In this document: positions 40,869 to 51,914 of the stretch, piece after piece | Layout of the letters: each line of letters starts with the position of its first letter | How positions within the stretch are numbered: position 1 is the first letter of the stretch | NCBI RefSeq assembly: GCF_017308985.1 | Contig: NZ_JADWPE010000006.1 | Location: forward strand, 248,001-312,000 | Direction: 5' to 3' | From: Lysobacter changpingensis | Lineage (GTDB): Bacteria; Pseudomonadota; Gammaproteobacteria; Xanthomonadales; Xanthomonadaceae | Length of the DNA stretch: 64,000 nucleotides | The notes under the pieces: model-generated | Told to the model about the DNA's origin: nothing | Database searches by the model: none | What the model saw: only the letters and a program-made list of their open reading frames with translations | Translations under genes and position numbers: made by a program

Positions 40869-42014
40869 ATGGCCTGCGTGTTACCCCGTGTCCTCGCCAC
40901 CGCGCTCGCGGCCTGCCTGTGCCTGCCGGGTGCGGCGCCGGCGTTCGAGAATCCAGCGCCATCGCGTCCCATCGCACAGGACGGCTACTTCCAGACGATC
41001 GCGCGCGTCGACGACGGCGTGTGGCTGATCGCGCAGCCGCAGCCGTTCCACATCCAGCCCATCGGCAACGTCGTGGTGATCGAACAATCCGACGGCGTCG
41101 TGCTCATCGACGGTGGCGGTTCGCCCGGCGCGGGACGGCGCATCGTCGACCTCGTGCGCTCGGTGACCGGCAAACCGGTGAAGGCCATCGCGATCACGCA
41201 CTGGCACGGCGACCACGTGCTCGGCGTGGCGTCGATCGTGCAGGCGTGGCCGACAGCGGAAATCATCGCCACCGACGTCACCGCCGCGCATCTTCGCGGC
41301 CGTTCGATGAAGGCCTACCCGAAAGGCGCGCCGGACGCCGCGCTGCAGGCCGCATTCGACCAGCGCCTCGACGGGGCGGAAACCTCGCTCCGCGACGCGC
41401 TCGCCAAACCGGATCTGTCGACGCGCGAGCGCGAAGGTTTCCAGGCATCGCAGCGGCTGCTCGCGCAGTACCGCGAGGACACGCGCAATCTCGTGCTGGC
41501 GTTGCCGACGCGCACCTTCGTGGAGTCGCTGAAGCTCGACGACGCGACGCATCCGGTCGAACTGCGCCATCCCGGTCGCGGCAACACCGACGGCGACCTG
41601 ATCGCGTGGCTCCCGCGCCAGCGCGTGATGGCGACGGGCGATCTGCTGGTCGCGCCGGTGCCGTTCGGATTCAACGCGTATCCCGCCCAGTGGCAGGCCG
41701 CGCTGCGCGCGATGCAGGCGCAACGTCCGTCAATGTGGCTGCCGGGCCACGGCGCACCGATGCGCGACGATGCCTACGTCGGGCGCGTCATCGAGCTCAT
41801 CCAGCACACGCGCGACGCCGTCGCGCCGCTGGCGAAGCAGGGCGTCGGCGCCGATGCGGCGAAGAAGCGCATCGACCTGTCCGCCGATCGCGCGCGCTTC
41901 GCCGGCGACGACGACTGGCTCAAGCGCTGGTTCGATCGCTACTGGACGCAGCCGTTCGTCGATGCGGCGTATCGCGAGGCGAAGGGCGAGCCGATCGAGC
42001 AGGGCGAAGGCTGA
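40869..42014 (+). CDS. Secreted metallo-beta-lactamase-fold hydrolase
   Basis: The 381-residue protein has a signal peptide (VLATALAACLCLPGAAPAF) and an MBL domain with AITHWHGDHVLG (HxHxDH), VVLIDGGGS, HPGRGNTDGDL, MATGDLLVAPV and LPGHGAPM, which together form the zinc site. Its context and length resemble SoxH/quinoprotein relay-type hydrolases and other periplasmic MBL proteins rather than true beta-lactamases. The C-terminal helical region (LIQHTRDAVAPLAKQGVG) is typical of the SoxH-like group. Substrate unknown. It ends exactly where the convergent TPR-dioxygenase gene ends. Confidence 0.86.
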   Translation: MACVLPRVLATALAACLCLPGAAPAFENPAPSRPIAQDGYFQTIARVDDGVWLIAQPQPFHIQPIGNVVVIEQSDGVVLIDGGGSPGAGRRIVDLVRSVTGKPVKAIAITHWHGDHVLGVASIVQAWPTAEIIATDVTAAHLRGRSMKAYPKGAPDAALQAAFDQRLDGAETSLRDALAKPDLSTREREGFQASQRLLAQYREDTRNLVLALPTRTFVESLKLDDATHPVELRHPGRGNTDGDLIAWLPRQRVMATGDLLVAPVPFGFNAYPAQWQAALRAMQAQRPSMWLPGHGAPMRDDAYVGRVIELIQHTRDAVAPLAKQGVGADAAKKRIDLSADRARFAGDDDWLKRWFDRYWTQPFVDAAYREAKGEPIEQGEG

Positions 42015-43675
42015 TCACACCGCCGCGAGATCGAACGAGATGCTGATGCGCTCGCCACTGCCGGTGTACGGCAGCGTGCGGTGGAACAGGTATGAGGGGA
42101 ACAGCAGCAGCGTGCCGACTTTCGGGCACAGGTGCCGTAGCGCGGCGTCGGGTGGCTGCGGAAGGCTCGCGAACGGGCGGCCGAACTCGATCCAGCCCGC
42201 GTGCGTGTCGTCGTCGTCATGGGTCGCCGGCGGCAATTCGACGTAATACGCGCCGGAAAGCCACGAATCCTCGTGGATGTGGGTGTCGATGAAGCCGCGT
42301 TCGGCGGCCTGCGTCGCCCACACATGCATGCGGTAACGGGCCGGCAGATTGCGCAGGAACACATCGTTCGCCAGCGCATCCCCGCCGAGCGAACCGTCGC
42401 CCGCACGTGCCGCGCGACAGCGTTCGATGAACGCGTCGATCGCCTCGCGCAGGCGTTGCTCGAGGCCGGTGATCGCGGGCGTGCGGTCGGCGAGCAGGTC
42501 GCCGCTCAGGTACGCATTGCGTGCCGCGAGCCCGGCCGGCTCCCAGCGCTGCTGGCTGTGGCGACGGATGTCGTCCGCGAGCGCGACGTGGAATTCGTGC
42601 GCGTCAGTGAAACCGTCGGGCACGGGCAATGCGATCGCATGCACGTGCCGATGCAGCCCCAGCCACTGCGCCGCGCGCGCGGCATCGTCCTGCGCGACGG
42701 CCACGCCGAGGTGCGCGATCGCGCGCTGGTCGTCGGGCGCGTGGCGAAGCGCGTCGGCGAGTTCGTCGCGCGCTGCCTCGAGCCGCCCGTCGTGCAGCAG
42801 CGCGATGCCGTGCTGGCGGTGCAGCGTCGGCGATTCCACGCCGGTCGCCAGCGCGTTCGCGTAGACCGACACCGCTTCGCCCGTATTGCCGTTGAGCTGG
42901 AGCTGCTCGCCGAGCGTGTCGATCGCGTCGATGTCGTGCGGCGCAAGTTCGAGCGCGCGCCGCGCATGCGCTTCGGCACCCGCCGGGTCGCCAAGCTTGC
43001 GCGAGAGGATCGCCGCGTTGCGATGGGCTTCGCCCAGCGAGGGATCCAGTTGCAGCGCGCGCAACGCATGGTGCAGGCCTTCCTGCAGCGACGCGCGATC
43101 GAACAGGTTGGACTGCAGCGCGGCCAGTGCCTGGTGTGCGTTCGCATCGTCCGGGCGCAGGCGCAGCGCGTTGCGCGCGGCGGCGATCGCGGCGACGTAG
43201 TCCTGTCGCTTGCCGAGCGCGGCGGCGAGGTTGTTCCAGGCTTCGGTCCAGTCGGGTTTCAACCGTGCAGCCGTTTCGAAACCGGCTGCCGCCTGCGCGT
43301 GATCGCCGGCATGGAAGGCCGCCGTGCCGTAACGGAACGCGGCGCGCGGCTCCTGCGGCAGGCGTTGCATCGCCAGTCGCAGCGATGCGAGCGCGGCTTC
43401 GATCTCGCCCGCATGCAGCTGCATCGTGCCCAGATCGAGCGCGGTCGCGCCGTCGTCCGGACGCAGCGCGAGCGCGCGTTGAAGGGCCGTGCGCGCGTCG
43501 GCCGCTTCACCGAGCGCCTGCAACGCCATCGCGTACATGCGCCATGCATCGAAGGAATGCGGCGCGCGTTGCAGCGCCGCTTCGCAATCGGACCGCGCGG
43601 GCGCCGGCTGCCCCTGCTGCAACGCGGCCCATGCGCGGCGCAGCAGCGGGACGACGTCGGCGTCGGCGCCGTTCA

Positions 43676-43676
<1 letters not shown>
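42015..43676 (-). CDS. TPR protein fused to putative 2OG-Fe(II) oxygenase
   Basis: This 553-residue protein has about nine TPR units (residues 10-310; e.g. AAFRYGTAAFHAGDHAQAAAG, EAWNNLAAALGKRQDYVAAI) followed by a C-terminal oxygenase-like domain. The metal site looks like FIDTHIHEDSWLSGAYYVELP with LLLFPSYLFHRTLPYTG giving the distal His and GERISISFDL the 2-oxoglutarate Arg. These match the putative oxygenases fused to TPRs in many proteobacteria. It probably hydroxylates a peptide or small molecule; the substrate is unknown. ATG 43676 overlaps the ggt stop as TGATG, so the two are coupled. Confidence 0.85.
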
Positions 43677-45397
<1,721 letters not shown>

Positions 45398-45546
45398 GGA
45401 TCCCCGGTGTGAGGGTGCATCCTAGCGCGATGGGGCGTGCGGGATCGGCTGGTTCCGCAGTACGCAGGCGTGTGTGATTGGGGCACGCCTTGGCTCTTCA
45501 TCCCCGATGGCCGCGGGGTTGGGAAGGCATGACGTACACAGCCTGC

Positions 45547-45632
45547 GTAGCCCGGGTAAGGCCGCAGGCCGCACCCGGGGCAGCGTCACCGGAGACGCAA
45601 CACCCGGGTGCAATTCGCTTGCCCGGGCTGCA
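45547..45632. repeat. Intergenic palindromic repeat pair (locus F)
   Basis: GTAGCCCGGGTAAGGCCGCAGGCC and GCACCCGGGG lead, after about 20 bases, into CACCCGGGTGCAATTCGCTT and GCCCGGGCTGCAG. It lies in the 334-base gap ahead of ggt, where no gene is visible. Confidence 0.8.
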
Positions 45633-45731
45633 GGAACGGCAACCGCATCACCGCACGGCATGCCCCGACCCCTGTCCCGGTGGGAGAGGAGTAGACCATC
45701 CCATCCCGAGAGGGAATGGCAGCCGGATCGC

Positions 45732-46361
45732 TTACGGCCAGCTGGGCGGATTCGCCGCCCACGCAGCCTGCACTTCCGCCAGCGTCGAACGTTCCGCGTC
45801 GCGCCACTCCGGCAGCAGGCGCGCGAACTGCGCGGTGCTGTTCCACTGCTGCGGTTCGCTGCGCACGGCGGCGGCGTACCACTGCACGGCTTCCTCCTTG
45901 CGGCCGAGCGACCACAACGACAGTGCCAGCGTCGGCGGCATCCACGAGGCGGTCACCGAACGCGCTTCGACCAGCGTGCGCCACTGCGCGAAGGCGGCTT
46001 CGAAATCGCCGGTGCGATACAGGTCCCAGCCGTAGTTCCAGACCACGGAACGCCACAGCGCATCGCTGCGGTCGATCGCGCCCAGCGCGCGTTCGTACAG
46101 CTGCTTGCCGAGGTCGGTGCGGCCGGCGTCCATCGCCATGTGCGCGAGCTGCGCGACCTCGCCCTTCGCGCGCGGATTGCGTTCGATCGCCTTGACCAGT
46201 TTCTCGGTCGCGGCGTCGCCGGATTCGCGTACGACGACCACCGGCTTGACGGTGTTCGCGTCCGCGTCGAAATAGAACTCCGACGGACGCGGCAGGCTTT
46301 GCGCCGACACGGCGCCGGAGACGGCCAGCAAGGCCGTCGCGAGAAGAGTGCGACTGAGCAT
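45732..46361 (-). CDS. Secreted TPR-type repeat protein
   Basis: A 209-residue secreted protein with signal peptide (TLLATALLAVSGAVSAQ) and three to four TPR/Sel1-like units: AKGEVAQLAHMAMDAGRTDLG, WRSVVWNYGWDLYRTGDFEAAF, and TLALSLWSLGRKEEAVQWYAAA. It should be a periplasmic scaffold; partner unknown. The ATG at 46361 follows a G-rich ribosome site. It stands alone between a repeat element and the hexosaminidase gene. Confidence 0.78.
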   Translation of the reverse strand: MLSRTLLATALLAVSGAVSAQSLPRPSEFYFDADANTVKPVVVVRESGDAATEKLVKAIERNPRAKGEVAQLAHMAMDAGRTDLGKQLYERALGAIDRSDALWRSVVWNYGWDLYRTGDFEAAFAQWRTLVEARSVTASWMPPTLALSLWSLGRKEEAVQWYAAAVRSEPQQWNSTAQFARLLPEWRDAERSTLAEVQAAWAANPPSWP

Positions 46362-46569
46362 CTGTGAATCCCCCTGTGCAACGCAGCAATCCTAACCCGT
46401 ACCTGGGCGGAATCGCGGCGTCGTGACGTCCCATTCCGGGTTATCGACGGGGTCGGGGCGAGCTGGAGGGCCGGTTCGGCAAAGCGGGGCGGCGCCGTGG
46501 CCGCCCCGCTTCGAAGCCCGCAGGGGATCAAACGGGACCCGATGGCATTCGCCGGCCCGTGAGCCGGCG

Positions 46570-46602
46570 ACGCCCCGCCCCTGCATGCGCAGGGGCGTTC
46601 CC
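46570..46602. terminator. Stem-loop after the hexosaminidase gene
   Basis: CGCCCCTGC and GCAGGGGCG arms around ATGC form a GC-rich hairpin 12 to 40 bases after the hexosaminidase stop. It has no T-run, so termination is uncertain. The rest of the gap to 46361 shows nothing recognisable. Confidence 0.45.
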
Positions 46603-46613
46603 ATACACCCGGA

Positions 46614-48998
46614 TCAGCGCGCCGCGGGCAGCAGCGCCACCTCGTCCAGCACCCACATCGGGTTGTGCTCGCCCGAGGCGAAGCGGAAGCACAGGTCGTG
46701 ACGGCCGGCCTGGCCCGGCAGCGGCGCGGTCAGCGTGGTCAGGCCGTCGGACTTGCGGGCCGGGGCCAGCGGCAGGACGGCAATGGGCTTGCCCTCGCAG
46801 TCGTCCAGGTGCACTTCGAGCGCGCCGCCGGGCACCTTCGCCGGACGCGTCACGACCTTGCCCGCCTCCTTCCACAGCTGGAAGTTGTGCGGCAGCTGGC
46901 CGACGCGCACTTCCACCGTCGCGATGCCGTCGAGTTCCGCCTCGTCGTAGATCCAGCACGGATCGAAGACGTCCGCCGTCAGCAGCTGGCGATCGGCGTT
47001 GCCGCCACCGGCCGGGGCGTCGTCCTCCATGCGCAGGGTCAGGTCGTTCCGGCACGAGCGCAGCGCGTGGCTGCCGCGCGCGCGCAGGCCGCGCACGTCG
47101 AGCGCGAACGCGCGCGGTGCCGCGAGCACGCGATCGTCGGCGAAGGCGTTCGCCTTGATCGTCGACGGCAACGCCAGCTCGAGCGGATGCGTGTACGCCT
47201 GCGAGGTCGCGGTCGGTTCGCTGCCGTCGAGCGTGTAGCGGATCGTGCCGAAGCCGCTCTGGTTCGACAGCGCGAGCGAGCCTTTGCCGTTAGCGATCGG
47301 CTGCGGCGTGAAGCGCACCGCGAACGCGCTGTCGGCCGCGTCGAAGCCGGTCAGGCGATAGCGCGTCATCTGGAACGCCATGCGCTGGAGGAAATCGTTC
47401 CAGTCCAGGCGCGATTCCGGTGACCAGGTGACTTCGGCCAGCGCGGCGCCGCGCGGGAACAACGCACGTTCGACGCGCTGCATCGTGCGGTGGTGCTCGG
47501 TCCACAGGTTGCCCTGCGCGCCGAGCACGTGCGTGGCCTGCTCCGCGCTCAGCTGCGCCGGCACGACCTTGAAGTTGTACACGTTCCGGAGCGACTTCAC
47601 TTCCAGCCGCCCCGGCGTTTCGTCGCCGGCGTCGCTCTGCACGTGGTTGAGATAGAGGTCGGGCGAAGGCGACAGCACCACGTCGTGGCCGGCGCGCGCG
47701 GCTTCGATCGCGCCGTCGGTGCCGCGCCACGACATCACCGTCGCGTCGGCCGGCGGCCCGCCTTCGAGGATCTCGTCCCAGCCGATCAGGCGCTTGCCGT
47801 GGCCTTCGATGTACTTGCCCAGCCGGCCCATGAACCAGCTCTGCAACTGCATGTCGTCCTTCAGGCCCAGCGACTTGCGCTTCGCCTGCACCGTGGCCGA
47901 CTGCTCCCACTGGTCCTTCGCCGCCTCGTCGCCGCCCAGGTGCACGTAGCGGCCGGGGAACAGCGGCATCACTTCGTCGAGCACGTTCTGCAGGAACCCG
48001 AACGTGTTGTCGTCGACGTTGAACAGCCATGTGTGGATGCCCCAGTCCGGCGACACCGGCGGCGCCTGGCCGGTCACGCCGAACTCCGGATACGAGGCGA
48101 TCGCCGCCTGCGCATGGCCGGGGAGGTCGATTTCCGGCACCACGGTGATGTAGCGCTCGGCGGCGTACTTCACGATGTCGCGGATCTCGTCCTGCGTGTA
48201 GAAGCCGCAGTACGGCTTCGGCTTGCCGTCCGCATCGCGCCCGGCCGCGCCGGCGGGAATGCGGCAACCGCCCGCTTCGGTGAGCTTCGGGTACCGCTTG
48301 ATCTGGATGCGCCAGCCCTGGTCGTCGGTCAGGTGCCAGTGGAAGGTGTTGAGCTTGTGCAGCGCCATCTGGTCGAGCACGACCTTCACTTCGTCCGGCG
48401 TGCGGAAATGGCGCGCGACGTCGAGCATCAACCCGCGCCAGCCGAAACGCGGCGCGTCCTCGATGCGCTGCGCGGCGATCGACGCCTCGCCCTGCGCGCC
48501 GTCGGCGAGCAGCTGCCACAGCGTCACCGCTCCGTAGAACAGGCCGGCGGGCTTGCGCGCGGTGATCTTCGTGCCCTGCGCCGCGATGTCGACGACGTAG
48601 GCCTCGTCGCCGGCCGGCGCGATGTCCGGATCGATCGCGAACACGACCGCCGCGCCCTCGGCTGCGCCTTCGACCGGCGGCGCGAAGCCGCGCGCCTGCT
48701 GCACGCGCGATGCGAAATCGCGGGCGATGCGCGTGGCTTCCGCATCTCCGCCGGCGACGGCGATGCGCGACTGCGGGCCGAACGCGAAGCGGCCCTCGCG
48801 CAGTTCGACCTTCGCCGGGCGCGGAATCACCGGCGTTGCGGCGGCGCTTGCGGAGATCGTCGTTGCCGCCGTCGTGTCCGCCGGTGTCGCGGCGGTGGCC
48901 TTCGCTGCGTCCGCCTTCGGCGCGTCCCCGCGCTGGCAGGCGGACAGTCCCATCGTCAGCGCCACCGCGGCGACGCCCAGCATGAATTGCCGTTTCAT
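46614..48998 (-). CDS. Beta-N-acetylhexosaminidase (GH20) lipoprotein
   Basis: The 794-residue lipoprotein (lipobox LSAC; Cys near 20) releases terminal N-acetylglucosamine from chitin oligomers or muropeptide/glycan chains in the periplasm or outside. A GH20b-like domain (about 55-175) comes first, then the TIM barrel with MLDVARHFRTPDEVKVVLD, HWHLTDDQGWRI, and the catalytic pair YVHLGGDEAAKDQWE (Asp-Glu near 357). SWRGTDGAIEAARAGHDVVL and QGNLWTE are further markers. The C-terminal 250 residues form beta domains, probably carbohydrate-binding. GAGGGA precedes ATG 48998. It lies downstream of the TonB receptor, past a strong terminator. Confidence 0.93.
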   Translation of the reverse strand: MKRQFMLGVAAVALTMGLSACQRGDAPKADAAKATAATPADTTAATTISASAAATPVIPRPAKVELREGRFAFGPQSRIAVAGGDAEATRIARDFASRVQQARGFAPPVEGAAEGAAVVFAIDPDIAPAGDEAYVVDIAAQGTKITARKPAGLFYGAVTLWQLLADGAQGEASIAAQRIEDAPRFGWRGLMLDVARHFRTPDEVKVVLDQMALHKLNTFHWHLTDDQGWRIQIKRYPKLTEAGGCRIPAGAAGRDADGKPKPYCGFYTQDEIRDIVKYAAERYITVVPEIDLPGHAQAAIASYPEFGVTGQAPPVSPDWGIHTWLFNVDDNTFGFLQNVLDEVMPLFPGRYVHLGGDEAAKDQWEQSATVQAKRKSLGLKDDMQLQSWFMGRLGKYIEGHGKRLIGWDEILEGGPPADATVMSWRGTDGAIEAARAGHDVVLSPSPDLYLNHVQSDAGDETPGRLEVKSLRNVYNFKVVPAQLSAEQATHVLGAQGNLWTEHHRTMQRVERALFPRGAALAEVTWSPESRLDWNDFLQRMAFQMTRYRLTGFDAADSAFAVRFTPQPIANGKGSLALSNQSGFGTIRYTLDGSEPTATSQAYTHPLELALPSTIKANAFADDRVLAAPRAFALDVRGLRARGSHALRSCRNDLTLRMEDDAPAGGGNADRQLLTADVFDPCWIYDEAELDGIATVEVRVGQLPHNFQLWKEAGKVVTRPAKVPGGALEVHLDDCEGKPIAVLPLAPARKSDGLTTLTAPLPGQAGRHDLCFRFASGEHNPMWVLDEVALLPAAR

Positions 48999-49039
48999 CG
49001 TTCCCTCACTCTCTGTCGCGTGCGCCGCGCCGGGCGCCG

Positions 49040-49072
49040 GAAACAAGCGGGCCCGGCATGACCGGGCCCGCT
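49040..49072 (-). terminator. Terminator between TonB receptor and hexosaminidase
   Basis: AGCGGGCCCGG, loop CATGA, CCGGGCCCGCT. The minus strand runs on with TTGTTTCC. The 11-bp perfect stem lies about 50 bases after the TonB receptor stop and about 40 bases before the hexosaminidase start, so the latter probably has its own promoter or relies on read-through. Confidence 0.8.
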
Positions 49073-49120
49073 GTGTTTACACCGGATTTCGATCCGATGT
49101 GGTTTCGACCACTACGACCA

Positions 49121-51772
49121 TCAGTAGTTGAAGCGCAGCGTCAGCGCATAGCGGCGGCCCGTCAGGTAACGGTTGGCCGGCTGGCTCTTGCTGCCGAAGT
49201 ACTGGAAGTACTCCTCGTCCAGCAGGTTCTGCGCGTCGAACGTCACCTGCCAGTTGTCGTTGAAGCGCCAGCCCAGGCTCGCACCCAGATCGCCGTACGC
49301 ATCCACGCTCACCGGCGGTGCGCCGGCCACGAAGCCGCCTGCCAGGTAGCTGCTGCGCCAGCTGTACGTCAGGCGGGCCGACAGCGGGCCCTTCTCGTAG
49401 TACGGGCTGAAGCTGATCTGGTTCTCCGACTGGTACGGCAGGTCATTGCCATTCGCGGTCTCGCCGTCGGCGTAGGTGTAGCTGGAGTTGAGGCCGAAGC
49501 CGCTTTCGCCGAATACCTGCTGGTAGCTCAGCGTCGCGCCCTTGACCTTGCCCTTTCCGGCGTTTCGCGGACGGATGATGCTGTAATCGCAGAAGCCGTC
49601 GGTGGTGCAGGCGCCGGAGGCCACGAGCGCGAGGAACTGCGCCGGATCCGGATCGTCGCTGATCGAGTTGAACTGGCGCTCGATCTGCGCATCGCTTTCG
49701 ATGAAGTTGTCGATGTCCTTGTAGAAGACCGACAGCGCGGCCAGCGCGCCTTCGTCGAAGTACCACTCGGCCGTCATGTTGAGGTTGGTCGACTCGTACG
49801 CACCCAGTTCGGCGTTGCCGCCGCTGCCGGTCAACGTGGTGTCGTTGAGGAACAGGTTCGGCGCCATCTGGTTGTACGGAGCCCACGCCACGACCTTGGC
49901 TGCCGCGAAGCGCAGGATGACGTCATCGGTCGCCTCGTAGGCCAGGTTGAACGACGGCAGCCAGTAGTCGTCGTCGTTCTTCTGGGTGAGCCACCACTCC
50001 GGCTGCGCGGGCAGCGTGGGAACGTCGCCGTTCAGCACGTACGCGGAGCTTTCGATTTCCGCCTTCACGTAGCGCAGGCCCACGTTGCCGCGCACGCGGT
50101 CGTAGGAGAAGTTGCCCTGCACGTAGGCTGCGGTGTTCGTCTGCTCGAGCGAATAGGTGTTGTTGAGGAAGCTCGCCGCGTCCGGCGCCGCGAAGTTCGG
50201 CGGGCTGTTGCGCACCCAGTTGATCACGTTGTCGCGACCGGCGTAGATGTGGTTGCCGTGGTCACGCGAGAAGCCCGGGAAGCCGCCCATGGTGTCGGCG
50301 AAGCCGATGGTGCCCACATCCGCCAGGCTGCCGACCGGCGAAATCGGATACACGTTGAGCGAGAAGTCCTCGGTGTGCTCGTGGCGACGCACGCCGGCCT
50401 GGATCTCGTAGAACGGGCTGTCGAACTTCTTGCTGAAGTCCAGCTGGCCGTAGGTGTCCTCGGACTCGGTCTCGAATATGCCGTTGTTGCCGAAGAAGCC
50501 TTCGCCCACCCAGTTCGCTGGATCGCGTGCGGCTTCCGGATCGTCGAACGTGATGCCCTTGTTGATGTCCCAACTGTACGCGCCGCGGAACACCGGCTCG
50601 ATGAAGTACTGCACCAGATCGTTGTCGGCCTTGCTCTGGCCGATCTGGCCGGAAAGGCCCCAGCCGCCGCCTTCATAGTCGAACGTCAGGTCCAGGCCCT
50701 TCGTCGTCGGCTCGGATTCGCGGGCGTTGTTGTCGTAGAAGACCGGAGCGTTCGCACCGGCGTGGCCGCTGGTGACGATGCCGTTCGGCCCCACGTTCAA
50801 CCCGTCGACGGAGGCGGCGTCGAACGTCAGGAAGTTGTACATCGACTGGTTGTAGTTGTCGAAGTCTTCCTTGATGTACAGACCGCTGAGGTTGAACTCG
50901 AGGTCGTCGGTCGCCTTGAACTGCAGGTTCGCGGCGATGCTGTCGCGCTTGCGCTCCTGCTGGAACCACGCGGCATTGATGAAGTTCGGAACCTGCGCGT
51001 CGCCCGGCACGTTGGTGACGTTGGGGAACGAGGAAGCCGGAACGTAGCCGAAGATCTCGATGCCCTGGCGATCGACCTGCTCCTCGTAGTGCTGGGCGGC
51101 GATGTTGAAGCCGATGGTCTCGGCATCGTTCTTCCAGCTGTACAGGATCGACGCGCTCGGCTTGCCTTCGCTCGCCTGGTCGCTGTAGTTGTAGCCGATG
51201 GAGCCGCTGATCGAATTGGCGTCCATGTCGAATGGCTTGCGCGTGTACATCATCACGGTGCCGCCGAGACTGCCCTCGGGCAGGCGGGCTTCAGGCGACT
51301 TGAACACTTCAAGCCGGCCGATGATCTCGGACGCGATCTGGGTCTGGTCGAAGCCACGGTTGGGCTGCTCGCCGAACAGCCAGATCGACTGCGCGACCGG
51401 GTGACCGTCGAGGAAAGTCAGGTTGAGGCTCGGGTCGGTGCCGTCAATGCTGACGCGCTCGCCCTGGCCGAAGCGGCGGTCGATGGTGACACCCGGAATC
51501 TGCGACATCGCCTCGGCGACGTTCGTATTCGGGAACTCACCGATGTCCTCCGCTGTCAGTGCCTCGACGACGGCGTCGGCGCTGCGCTTGGTGTCCATCG
51601 ACTTCATCAGGCTAGCGCGGATGCCGGTGACCGTGACGGTGTCGAGGTCGGTGGCCTGCGAGGACGTGGCGCTCTGCTGCGCGGTGGTGGCCTGTTCCTG
51701 CGCCGCCACATTGCCGCCAATACTCAGCGCGAACACGATGCTGGCCGATAGTGCTGTCTTGCGAAGCTTCAT
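49121..51772 (-). CDS. TonB-dependent receptor (carbohydrate-uptake type)
   Basis: The 883-residue outer-membrane receptor imports a large substrate with TonB energy. The signal peptide KTALSASIVFALSIGGNVAAQ is followed by a plug with VTVTGIRASLMKSMDTKRSA, DIGEFPNTNVAEAMSQIPGV and GTDPSLNLTFLDG, then the 22-strand barrel. The opening blocks fit the TonB-Xanth-Caul group that in Xanthomonas imports plant and chitin sugars. The last residues RRYALTLRFNY end in an aromatic, as expected. GGGAGG lies 6 bases before ATG 51772. It is between the hexosaminidase and the sugar kinase, so a chitooligosaccharide substrate is inferred. Confidence 0.93.
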   Translation of the reverse strand: MKLRKTALSASIVFALSIGGNVAAQEQATTAQQSATSSQATDLDTVTVTGIRASLMKSMDTKRSADAVVEALTAEDIGEFPNTNVAEAMSQIPGVTIDRRFGQGERVSIDGTDPSLNLTFLDGHPVAQSIWLFGEQPNRGFDQTQIASEIIGRLEVFKSPEARLPEGSLGGTVMMYTRKPFDMDANSISGSIGYNYSDQASEGKPSASILYSWKNDAETIGFNIAAQHYEEQVDRQGIEIFGYVPASSFPNVTNVPGDAQVPNFINAAWFQQERKRDSIAANLQFKATDDLEFNLSGLYIKEDFDNYNQSMYNFLTFDAASVDGLNVGPNGIVTSGHAGANAPVFYDNNARESEPTTKGLDLTFDYEGGGWGLSGQIGQSKADNDLVQYFIEPVFRGAYSWDINKGITFDDPEAARDPANWVGEGFFGNNGIFETESEDTYGQLDFSKKFDSPFYEIQAGVRRHEHTEDFSLNVYPISPVGSLADVGTIGFADTMGGFPGFSRDHGNHIYAGRDNVINWVRNSPPNFAAPDAASFLNNTYSLEQTNTAAYVQGNFSYDRVRGNVGLRYVKAEIESSAYVLNGDVPTLPAQPEWWLTQKNDDDYWLPSFNLAYEATDDVILRFAAAKVVAWAPYNQMAPNLFLNDTTLTGSGGNAELGAYESTNLNMTAEWYFDEGALAALSVFYKDIDNFIESDAQIERQFNSISDDPDPAQFLALVASGACTTDGFCDYSIIRPRNAGKGKVKGATLSYQQVFGESGFGLNSSYTYADGETANGNDLPYQSENQISFSPYYEKGPLSARLTYSWRSSYLAGGFVAGAPPVSVDAYGDLGASLGWRFNDNWQVTFDAQNLLDEEYFQYFGSKSQPANRYLTGRRYALTLRFNY

Positions 51773-51838
51773 TGCTCTCCCTCCCACGGGTTGATGTACG
51801 ACTCCGCAGTGCCGGTTCTTGCCTGCCGGCGTTACGAA

Positions 51839-51866
51839 GCCCGTTTCCTGGCCGGCGCAAACGGGC
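51839..51866 (-). terminator. Stem-loop after the sugar kinase gene
   Basis: GCCCGTTT and AAACGGGC arms with a 12-base loop lie about 50 bases after the kinase stop. No strong T-run follows. It may be a weak terminator within the 142-base gap that should also hold the TonB receptor promoter. Confidence 0.4.
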
Positions 51867-51914
51867 GCGCGGCCGTATTCCTTGTGTGGTTCGTGGCGTG
51901 GTTGGCGACCGCGC